Assembly: GCA_964385635.1 (NCBI GenBank) | Contig: CAYLPU010000144.1 | Location: 1 to 10,259 of the forward strand | Reading direction: 5' to 3' | Length of the DNA: 10,259 bases | Origin: CAYLPU01 sp964385635 | Lineage (GTDB): Bacteria; Chloroflexota; Anaerolineae; B4-G1 | Part shown: positions 1 to 5,323 of the stretch, piece after piece | How the letters are laid out: each line of letters opens with the position of its first letter | How positions within the stretch are numbered: the stretch's first letter is position 1 | Position numbers and translations under genes: made by a program | The notes under the pieces: model-generated | The model's database searches: none | Told to the model about the DNA's origin: nothing | The model's input: the letters and a program-made list of their open reading frames with translations, nothing else

Positions 1-705
1 ACAGTGCTGGACGACGACCCGCTGAAAATCCAGATCAACGAGCCGCTGCCGGAGAAGTTGCACCCGTACGAAAAGAAGTTCGTGGAGGCGGTGAAGAAGG
101 ACCACACTCTCAGCGAAAAGCGACTCCGCACCGTGATGACCGGCTTGATCAAAGCGGTCAACAACAAGATGAAGGGGTTCAGCCGCAAGGAAACGGTCGC
201 CTACTGCCGCGACATCGTCGGGCGGGCCTGGCAGCAGGTGGAGGGTGCGGAGACGCCGGAGGTGCGCAGCCAACGGTTTGACGAGGGGCTGGAGTGGACT
301 ATGATGGACGACGACTTCGAGGATCGCACCCAGCGTGTCTTCCATACGGGCCCGGTCTTCGTGCCCATGTGGTGGGGACACTACCGGCCCTGGGCGCGCA
401 CCGCGCCCAGTCGGCCAGCTCGAGCTGCCTCCAGCGCTCCGGGCGGTTCCCAGACCTCCGGGCGTGTCAGCCTGCCAACCTTGCCCGGAGCCGCTTTCGC
501 CGCTACCATCGTGCGCGGGGTCGAGTCCACGTCCAGCCGCATCGTCCGCAGTGTGTCCGACTTCACCGGCGGGGTGACCAAGGTGACCAACCCGCCTCCG
601 AAGCCCTCCTCTTCCGGCGGGCGCAGTCGCGGCGGGGGTGGTGGTTGTGCCTGCGCTTGTGCCTGCGCTGGCTGCGCCTGCGCCTGCGCCGGAGGCGGGC
701 GGTAG
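1..705 (+). CDS. C-terminal part of a membrane-protein-like gene with a Cys-Ala repeat tail (5' partial)
   Basis: The frame is open to the window edge, so the gene probably starts upstream; a GTG at 4 exists but has no visible ribosome site. About 234 residues are visible. Residues 10-120, counted from that GTG, look globular and helical (KLHPYEKKF, DEGLEWTMMDDDFEDRTQ), followed by a VFVPMWWGHYRPW segment. A Pro/Ser/Gly linker then leads to the end, CACACACAGCACACAGGGR, with seven cysteines at 215, 217, 219, 221, 224, 226 and 228. Only one other Cys is visible, at 69. The layout (cytoplasmic domain, Ser/Pro linker, glycine-rich tail) resembles DUF2207/TPM-like bacterial membrane proteins, in which the tail is usually Gly/Ser; this family assignment is from memory and tentative. 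The stop lies 6 bases before a radical SAM/SPASM gene with a peptide-recognition domain, so I infer that the Cys tail is its substrate. A metal-binding tail is the alternative. Confidence 0.75.
   Translation, partial: TVLDDDPLKIQINEPLPEKLHPYEKKFVEAVKKDHTLSEKRLRTVMTGLIKAVNNKMKGFSRKETVAYCRDIVGRAWQQVEGAETPEVRSQRFDEGLEWTMMDDDFEDRTQRVFHTGPVFVPMWWGHYRPWARTAPSRPARAASSAPGGSQTSGRVSLPTLPGAAFAATIVRGVESTSSRIVRSVSDFTGGVTKVTNPPPKPSSSGGRSRGGGGGCACACACAGCACACAGGGR
646..690 (+). repeat. Cys-Ala dipeptide repeat coding tract, putative modified core peptide
   Basis: Fifteen codons read (CA)4-G-(CA)3. Codon choice varies (tgt/tgc, gcc/gct) early in the tract, which argues for selection on the protein sequence rather than recent slippage of a 6-bp DNA repeat. 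A run of glycines precedes it and Gly-Gly-Gly-Arg follows. Its role as a core peptide is inferred from the adjacent radical SAM gene. Confidence 0.7.
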
Positions 706-711
706 GTCCGC

Positions 712-2178
712 ATGTCCTTTCTCGACCGGTGGCGTGAAATCCTGCGGCTTCGCTTCGGCTATGCTCAGAACAGGCGCAGAGAACAAGCCCTGTGGGACAA
801 ATTGCCAATTTGTCCTACGAGGCCCCCGCGGTCCCTGCACCCCGGTCTACATGCCTACGAGCGGCGCGACGGGACTGGCGGGCGGGTGCGGGTGCACCTG
901 CGGGTGGAGCCGGACGGGCGGGGTCTCCTGGTCATCAACGCTTCGCGGGTGCTCCACCTGAACCAGACGGCGGCCGAATACGCCCGGCTCATCCTGGAAG
1001 AGGTCCCCGAGGAAACAGCGGTGCGGGAGATCACCCGGCGTTATCGCGTGGACGCCCGAGCCGCCCGAACCGACTTCCGGCACATGAGAACGCAGATAGA
1101 GACGCTCATCTACGCCGACGAAACCATCTGTCCCATCATCGGACTGGATCTGGAACGGGTGGACCCCTTCTCGGTGGCCCTCACAGCTCCCTACCGCATG
1201 GACCTGGCGCTGACCTACCGCTGCAACAACGCTTGCCCCCACTGCTACGTGGCCCGCTCCCCCGATTATCCCGAGATGGACACGGCCACCTGGAAGGAGA
1301 TCCTGAAGCGGGTGTGGGATGTGTCCATCCCCCACGTCTGCTTCACCGGAGGGGAGGCGACGCTGCGGGAGGACCTGGTCGAACTGGTGGCGGCTGCCGA
1401 AGGGCTGGGGCTGGTGTCGGGGCTGTTGACGAACGGCCGTCGCCTGTCCGATGAGGCCTACGTGCAGGCCCTGGTCGAAGCCGGCCTCGACCACGTCCAG
1501 ATCACGCTGGAATCGCACGACGAGGCCATACACGATTCTATGGTGGCCGCCCCAGGTGCCTGGCAGGAGACGGTGCAGGGGGTGCGCAACGCGGTGGCGG
1601 CCGGTCTCTACACCACGACCAACACCACACTGACCCGTGAAAACGTGAACGTGGCCAGGATTGAGGAGACGGTCGCGTTCATCGCGTCGCTGGGGGTCCC
1701 CACCTTCGCCTGCAACAGCCTGATATACGCTGGCGGGGGGGCCACCGTCGGCACCGGCTTCCGCGAGGGGGAGTTGGTCCCCATCTTGGAACAGGTGCGC
1801 GAAGCGGCCTGCCAGCATTCCCTGCGCCTTATCTGGTACACCCCAACGCAATACTGCGCCCTCTCCCCGCTGCAACTGGAGTTGGGGGTAAAAGCCTGCA
1901 CCGCCGCCCTGTATAATATGTGCGTCGAACCGGATGGGGCGGTCATCCCCTGCCAGAGTTACTATGAGCGGTTGGGATACATCCTGCGCGATCCCTGGGA
2001 GTCCATCTGGAACCACGACCTGGCCCAGGCCCTGCGAGAGCGGCGCTACGCCCCAGAGAAGTGCCGGGAGTGCCCGGAGTTCTCCCTGTGTGGTGGTGGG
2101 TGTCCGTTGTACCTCAGGGCGACAGGGGGAGGGGGAGACAAGGAGACAGGGGGACAAAAAGACGGGGTGACAAGGTGA
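712..2178 (+). CDS. Radical SAM/SPASM peptide maturase with N-terminal PqqD-like (RRE) domain
   Basis: The 488-residue product should bind a [4Fe-4S] cluster and S-adenosylmethionine and modify a ribosomally made peptide by radical chemistry. Residues 60-135 (VHLRVEPDGRGLLVINASRV, then LHLNQTAAEYARLI) fit the PqqD-like precursor-recognition fold. The radical SAM core shows C171-x3-C175-x2-C178 (CNNACPHC) and GGE at 213-215. The SPASM region has C396, C404, C414 after a G-x4-C motif, then C451-x2-C454-x5-C460-x3-C464. The final Cys expected after a gap is missing; the protein instead ends in a Gly/Asp/Lys tail encoded by a G-rich minisatellite. Residues 14-36 are encoded by dispersed-repeat sequence. 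The start at ATG 712 is only 6 bases after the Cys-tail gene; a GGAGG at 691-695 is rather distant, so coupling to the upstream gene is likely. Enzyme class is confident; substrate and linkage type are inferred or unknown. Confidence 0.9.
   Translation: MSFLDRWREILRLRFGYAQNRRREQALWDKLPICPTRPPRSLHPGLHAYERRDGTGGRVRVHLRVEPDGRGLLVINASRVLHLNQTAAEYARLILEEVPEETAVREITRRYRVDARAARTDFRHMRTQIETLIYADETICPIIGLDLERVDPFSVALTAPYRMDLALTYRCNNACPHCYVARSPDYPEMDTATWKEILKRVWDVSIPHVCFTGGEATLREDLVELVAAAEGLGLVSGLLTNGRRLSDEAYVQALVEAGLDHVQITLESHDEAIHDSMVAAPGAWQETVQGVRNAVAAGLYTTTNTTLTRENVNVARIEETVAFIASLGVPTFACNSLIYAGGGATVGTGFREGELVPILEQVREAACQHSLRLIWYTPTQYCALSPLQLELGVKACTAALYNMCVEPDGAVIPCQSYYERLGYILRDPWESIWNHDLAQALRERRYAPEKCRECPEFSLCGGGCPLYLRATGGGGDKETGGQKDGVTR
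753..774 (+). repeat. Dispersed TTCG...GCTCAG repeat inside the radical SAM gene
   Basis: The sequence cttcggctatgctcag followed by aacagg is a diverged variant of the TTCGAC-N3/4-GCTCAGG repeat that also occurs at 5514-5536 (inverted) and 7008-7028. It is translated in frame as part of the N-terminus before the PqqD-like domain. Confidence 0.5.
792..818 (+). repeat. Palindromic dispersed repeat (CAAATTG-C-CAATTTG) inside the radical SAM gene
   Basis: Two 13-base arms around a single central C at 805 match except at one pair (794/816); the inner 10 bases of each arm are perfect (GGACAAATTG / CAATTTGTCC). It is translated in frame as DKLPICPT. A longer, perfect relative lies at 6539-6569, which shows that this is a dispersed family. 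Confidence 0.8.
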
Positions 2179-2220
2179 CAGGGAGACGGGGTGACAGGGG
2201 GACAGAGGGACAGGGGGACC
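2121..2220 (+). repeat. G-rich minisatellite (gacaggggga / ggtgacaggga units)
   Basis: Irregular tandem units of about 8-10 bases (gacaggggga, gacggggtga, caaggtgaca) fill this stretch with a strong purine/G bias on the plus strand. The last 19 or so codons of the radical SAM gene lie in it. The runs of G could form a quadruplex, but this was not calculated. Confidence 0.8.
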
Positions 2221-2248
2221 TGACGGTTCGAAGCACGGATTTACCCTT

Positions 2249-2652
2249 ATGAACACTGAAAACATCACCCCCACTGCCCCCTCCACCATTGTGCCGCTCC
2301 GGGAGGTGGCCGTGCGCCTCCATCCCCAGGACAATGTGGCCATTGCCAAAATCAACCTGCAGGTAGGCACCACCCTGGCCCTGGGGCCTGATCCACACCC
2401 CCCCACCCTGGTGCCAGTGCGCCAGCCCATCCCCGGCGGACACAAGATGGCACTGCGGGAGATCGCAGCCGGTGAACCAGTGCGTCGCTACGGCCAGGTG
2501 ATCGGCTTCGCCAGCCAGAACATTCTGCCCGGATGGCCCGCCATCCCAACGTCGGTGGGGCCATCATCAAGATCAGCACCGACTCGGCCACCTACGAGCG
2601 TATGATTGACGACATAGACCTGAACGCTGGCAGAGTACTGGAAGGGATGAAT
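2249..2652 (+). pseudogene. Eroded altronate dehydratase (UxaA family) remnant
   Basis: Three separate pieces of a UxaA-type hydro-lyase can be read. From ATG 2249, residues 14-95 form the N-terminal SAF domain (VAVRLHPQDNVAIAKINL, IPGGHKMALREIAAGEPV, YGQVIGFASQNILPG). At about 2533 the frame shifts and ARHPNVGGAII appears, a segment normally in the middle of the enzyme. This joins directly at about 2568 to KISTDSATYERMIDDIDLNA and GRVLEGM, which resembles the C-terminal part. Most of the catalytic domain is therefore deleted, in two steps, and the 3' end stops where an inverted repeat begins at 2660. No ribosome site precedes 2249. An intact UxaA is roughly 390-500 residues. The family call is from memory of its motifs; a genuinely short SAF-domain protein is the less likely alternative. 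Confidence 0.65.
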
Positions 2653-2659
2653 GTAAAGC

Positions 2660-2770
2660 AATCGTGTATCTCTGCATCCGTGGTACTCTCCGTGGTATTC
2701 CTCTCTACCCTGCCCGCCCAGACCTGCCGATGTTACAGGGAGAGTACCGCGGATAAGGAAATACACGATA
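2660..2770. repeat. Long inverted repeat A upstream of the GxxExxY gene
   Basis: Arms 2661-2689 and 2741-2769 are reverse complements at 24 of 29 positions (atcgtgtatctctgcatccg against the complement of ataaggaaatacacgat), around a 51-base loop. Within it, ccgtggtactct at 2678-2689 is followed by a near copy, ccgtggtattcc. The right arm is related to the arms of a second hairpin at 3843-3923. Confidence 0.8.
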
Positions 2771-2813
2771 ACGGAGGAGAACAAGCTGTGTACTGCTGTG
2801 ATGAGAAAGCAAC

Positions 2814-3632
2814 ATGAGCGAGGACGAAAGCAACCTGCTCCACGCCGACTTGACCTACGCAATCCGGGCCGTGCTGTTTCACGTCGGGAACCACCTGTGG
2901 CCAGGGTTGCCTGAGAAGGATTTCCAGCAAGCCGTCAGCATCGGTCTCACCAAGCGAAAGATACCACACTCGCTGGAAGAACAACTCCACGTCTATTACC
3001 GGGATGTCGAGGTCGGGCGATACTACTGCGATGTCCTTGTAGATCCCGTGGATCGCAAGGTGGTCCTGGAGTTGAAAGCCGTACCAGTACTGACGGGGCT
3101 CCATCGGGCACAGATCATCTCCTACCTGCGCGTGAGCGGTGCTGACGTAGGACTGCTGGTCAATTTCGGCGGCTCCAAAGTCAAGATCGAGCGCTACGCC
3201 CATTTCTACGCCCATCGCCGCTCTGACTTCACCTGGCAGCCGCGGCCTCCGGATGACCCGGCGCTGTTGTATCCTCGCCTCGTCGGGCGTCTGTACGAGT
3301 GTTTGCACCGTGTCCACTACGAACTCGGCCCCGGCTTCTTTCACCACATCTATCACCGTGCGACGCAGGTTGAGCTGAACGAGCAGCACATCTTGTTTGA
3401 GTTCGTGCGCGAGATACCTGTGTTCTACGAGGGAGAGTATCTGAGCACGCAGGACTGTCGTCTACTGATCGTCGAGGGCAAGGTCATCGTGGCAGCATTC
3501 GCCGTGCGTGAAATGAGCCCGGCATTTGATGTCAGGATGCGACGCTATCTGGGCCACTTCGATAAGAAACTGGGCCTGCTGGCCAACTTCCACGGTGAAC
3601 GCTTGAGCGTGCGCCCGGTTCGAGTGCACTAG
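2814..3632 (+). CDS. Tandem GxxExxY protein (PD-(D/E)XK-like), second domain degenerate
   Basis: The 272-residue product holds two copies of the roughly 120-residue GxxExxY family. Copy 1 (residues 8-130) has GLPEKDF in place of GxxExxY, then D73 and the E86-L-K88 motif (VLELKAV) typical of the PD-(D/E)XK-like core. HRAQIISYLR at 97-106 and GLLVNFG at 113-119 follow. Copy 2 (about 150-265) keeps GPGFFHHIY, D214 and RYLGHFDKKLGLLANF, but the ELK triplet has become AAF (227-229) and the first Glu is His. It is thus probably a catalytically dead partner domain. The ATG at 2814 lacks a strong ribosome site; an unrelated upstream frame stops across it (ATGA). Inverted repeats lie on both sides. 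The biological role of this family is not established; a nuclease-like role is predicted from motifs only. Confidence 0.85.
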   Translation: MSEDESNLLHADLTYAIRAVLFHVGNHLWPGLPEKDFQQAVSIGLTKRKIPHSLEEQLHVYYRDVEVGRYYCDVLVDPVDRKVVLELKAVPVLTGLHRAQIISYLRVSGADVGLLVNFGGSKVKIERYAHFYAHRRSDFTWQPRPPDDPALLYPRLVGRLYECLHRVHYELGPGFFHHIYHRATQVELNEQHILFEFVREIPVFYEGEYLSTQDCRLLIVEGKVIVAAFAVREMSPAFDVRMRRYLGHFDKKLGLLANFHGERLSVRPVRVH

Positions 3633-3725
3633 GGACAAGATATCCCTGGATGGGGGACACGCGATGAAGCAGACATGTGATCGGGGCATGGGTGCTATGG
3701 AGATAGCCAAGCGGCCCTCAGCGTC

Positions 3726-3757
3726 GCATCCGTGGACTTTTCCGTCCGTGGTACCTG
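3726..3757. repeat. Partial copy of the hairpin-repeat arm
   Basis: gcatccgtgga followed by ccgtccgtggta resembles the tandem gcatccgtggtact / ccgtggta portion of repeat A at 2674-2697. It appears to be a fragment of the same family and has no matching opposite arm next to it. Confidence 0.45.
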
Positions 3758-3771
3758 GTACTTTTTGCGCC

Positions 3772-3800
3772 TTGACACCCTTGTCCATATAACGTAAAAT
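3772..3800 (+). promoter_or_regulatory. Sigma70-type promoter for the zinc-ribbon gene pair
   Basis: A perfect TTGACA at 3772-3777 is separated by 17 bases from TAAAAT at 3795-3800, one mismatch from the -10 consensus. Transcription would start near 3807, giving a leader of about 220 bases that includes the long hairpin at 3843-3923. The next gene in this direction starts at 4028. Confidence 0.5.
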
Positions 3801-3817
3801 CGTATCCTCTCAAAAAG
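3792..3817 (+). repeat. Direct repeat, left copy (acgtaaaatc...cctc...tcaaaaag)
   Basis: acgtaaaatc, then cctctcaaaaag after a 4-base insertion, is repeated at 3953-3975 as acgtaaaatccctcgtcaaaaag. The two copies bracket inverted repeat B. Confidence 0.6.
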
Positions 3818-3842
3818 TTGGGGGAATTGATGAGACCAAGAT

Positions 3843-3923
3843 TACCACGGATAGGGAAATACACGATAGTGTCTGCCCTATCGTCTGCGGTGGTCTTTAT
3901 CGTGTATTTCTGCATCCGGGGTA
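3843..3923. repeat. Long inverted repeat B in the leader of the zinc-ribbon operon
   Basis: Arms 3843-3868 and 3898-3923 are reverse complements at 22 of 26 positions around a 29-base loop. The arms are homologous to those of repeat A but arranged inside-out: here the ggta ends are outside and the cgtgtat ends inside. The right arm, extended to 3925, also pairs with 2743-2770 at 24 of 28 positions, across the GxxExxY gene. Confidence 0.8.
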
Positions 3924-3952
3924 CTCCTGCTGCCCCAAAATATTGAAAAGAT

Positions 3953-3975
3953 ACGTAAAATCCCTCGTCAAAAAG
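3953..3975 (+). repeat. Direct repeat, right copy
   Basis: Second copy of the acgtaaaatc...tcaaaaag sequence also seen at 3792-3817, shorter by three bases. Its taaaat at 3956-3961 has no matching -35 element, so it is not called a promoter. Confidence 0.6.
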
Positions 3976-4015
3976 ATCGTGTCACGACGATTGGCCGTAC
4001 AGGCACTGGGTGAGC

Positions 4016-4020
4016 AGGAG
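4016..4020 (+). promoter_or_regulatory. Ribosome binding site that fixes the ATG 4028 start
   Basis: AGGAG lies 7 bases before ATG 4028. An in-frame GTG at 4010 would overlap this site and have none of its own, so ATG 4028 is preferred. Confidence 0.75.
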
Positions 4021-4027
4021 ACACTTA

Positions 4028-5323
4028 ATGAGTGAGACCAAACAGAAAGCCGCTCTCTGGCCGCCTCCTGAGGGCTTCGTCCCCGTACCCTCGCAGGTGG
4101 ACGGCATTGAACTCTACGCGCCCGCCCCCGAGGAAACGCCGGAGGAGAAGACGCGCGCCTTTAAGTGCCCCCACTGCGGCGGCGTCACCTCCTACAGCCC
4201 CACGCAGCACCAGTTGACCTGCCCCCACTGCGGCCGCACGCAGGAAATCGGGGCCGAACTGGTGGGACGAACAGCGGCCGAGTTCGAGTTCACGCTGGAG
4301 ACAATGGAACGTGCCCGGTACGGATGGGGAGAAAAGCGGCGAGAACTGGTTTGTGAGTCCTGTGGCGCGGTCGTCACCATCGCGCCAGACGTACTGACAA
4401 ATACCTGTGCCTTCTGTGGCTCTCAGCGCGTCATGGCCCGCAACGCTGCTGGGGACGTCCTACGGCCCACGGCGCTGACCCCCTTCGTCGTTGACCAGGG
4501 GAAGTGCCAGGCGCAGGTCACGGAGTGGCTGGGGCGGGGCTGGATGCACCCGCCGGAACTGCGTGCTGTGCGCGCGTTTAGGGAGATGGTCGGTGTCTAT
4601 CTCCCCTTCTGGACCTTCAACGCTCGCGTCCGGGCCAACTGGAAGGCGGAGGTCGGTACCAAAAAGAGCAAGCGGTACTTCGAGAACGGGGAGTGGAAGA
4701 CCCGCACCGTCATTGACTGGAACTGGCGCTCAGGGCGGGTGCATCTGCCGATCAATGACCACCTGGTTGCGGGGACGGCCCAGGTCAGCCGGGACGTGCT
4801 AGACAAAATAGCCCCCTTCGATCTGCACAAGTTGGTCGAGTACGACGCCGGTTACCTGGCCGGCTGGCAGGCCAAAGCCTACGACGTGCTGTTGCAGCAG
4901 GCGTGGGAGATTGCCAAAGGGGAGATGCGGGAGCGTGCTAAACGCGCCTGCTACCGCGATACCGGCTCTTCTCACGTGCGCAACTTCCGGATGACGGCCG
5001 ACTTCGCCGACGAACTCTGGCGCTACATCCTCCTGCCGGTCTACCTGGCCTCCTATCGCTTCGATGGCCGCACGTTCCAGGTGATGGTCAACGGGCAGAC
5101 AGGGGAGGTGGCGGGGCAGAAGCCGGTCGCCTGGCTGCGGGTCTGGCTGGTCATAGCGGCGATGCTCTCGCCAGGCGCATGCCTGGGCCTGGCGGGTCTG
5201 CTGACGGTGGGGCTGGGCGGCGTCGGTGTTTTCGGGTTGGTGTTGGGATTCATCCTGCTGGTGGCAGGGCTGATCGGGGCAGTCGTCGTCTTCCAACGGG
5301 CGCAGTCGTCGGAGGATACATGA
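4028..5323 (+). CDS. Membrane-anchored double zinc-ribbon protein, function unknown (first of pair)
   Basis: The 431-residue product opens with two zinc ribbons: C47-x2-C50 with C65-x2-C68 (CPHCGG, CPHCGR) and C109-x2-C112 with C127-x2-C130 (CESCGA, CAFCGS). A large soluble domain follows (about 145-365) with VGVYLPFWTFNARVRANW, a mixed-charge stretch, DHLVAGTAQVSRDVLDKI, YILLPVYLASYRFDGRTF and VMVNGQTGEVAGQKP. Two hydrophobic segments at about 369-392 and 396-422 probably anchor it in the membrane. This pattern matches a widespread bacterial family often labelled TFIIB-type zinc-ribbon protein; I know of no proven function. The LLPVY and VNGQTG blocks recur in the next gene, so the two are paralogues. 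Its stop overlaps the next start (ATGA), so the two products are probably made together. The promoter at 3772-3800 is the likely driver. Confidence 0.85.
   Translation: MSETKQKAALWPPPEGFVPVPSQVDGIELYAPAPEETPEEKTRAFKCPHCGGVTSYSPTQHQLTCPHCGRTQEIGAELVGRTAAEFEFTLETMERARYGWGEKRRELVCESCGAVVTIAPDVLTNTCAFCGSQRVMARNAAGDVLRPTALTPFVVDQGKCQAQVTEWLGRGWMHPPELRAVRAFREMVGVYLPFWTFNARVRANWKAEVGTKKSKRYFENGEWKTRTVIDWNWRSGRVHLPINDHLVAGTAQVSRDVLDKIAPFDLHKLVEYDAGYLAGWQAKAYDVLLQQAWEIAKGEMRERAKRACYRDTGSSHVRNFRMTADFADELWRYILLPVYLASYRFDGRTFQVMVNGQTGEVAGQKPVAWLRVWLVIAAMLSPGACLGLAGLLTVGLGGVGVFGLVLGFILLVAGLIGAVVVFQRAQSSEDT

Larger units (their letters stand above)
3633..4027. other. Intergenic region with repeats and a promoter, no convincing gene
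   Basis: This 395-base stretch is less GC-rich than its surroundings. It holds, in order: unassigned sequence (3633-3725), a partial hairpin-repeat copy (3726-3757), a sigma70-type promoter (3772-3800), the long inverted repeat B (3843-3923), and a direct repeat around it (3792-3817 and 3953-3975). A small imperfect-symmetry site, tcgtgtcacga, lies at 3977-3987, and a ribosome site at 4016-4020. The frame at 3664-3792 could give 42 residues but reads through repeat sequence and is not supported. Confidence 0.6.

Noticed and set aside
2121..2220. CRISPR array
   Set aside because: Units are short, irregular and adjacent, with no spacers of constant length; it is a minisatellite.
847..2445. Long minus-strand open frame of 532 codons opposite the radical SAM gene
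   Set aside because: It mirrors a gene with clear catalytic motifs, has no recognisable motifs itself, and part of it is the translated minisatellite (repeated SPCPSVPLSP-like runs).
2533..2817. 94-codon frame overlapping the GxxExxY start (ATGA), as if a coupled gene
   Set aside because: Its first 40 codons are the UxaA remnant and the rest reads through inverted repeat A; the overlap is probably chance.
3664..3792. 42-codon plus-strand frame in the intergenic region
   Set aside because: It reads through the repeat-like sequence at 3726-3757 and into the promoter, with no clear ribosome site or motif.
3951..3961. Second promoter at the repeated acgtaaaat
   Set aside because: No -35 element lies at a suitable distance; TTGAAA at 3943-3948 is only 7 bases away.
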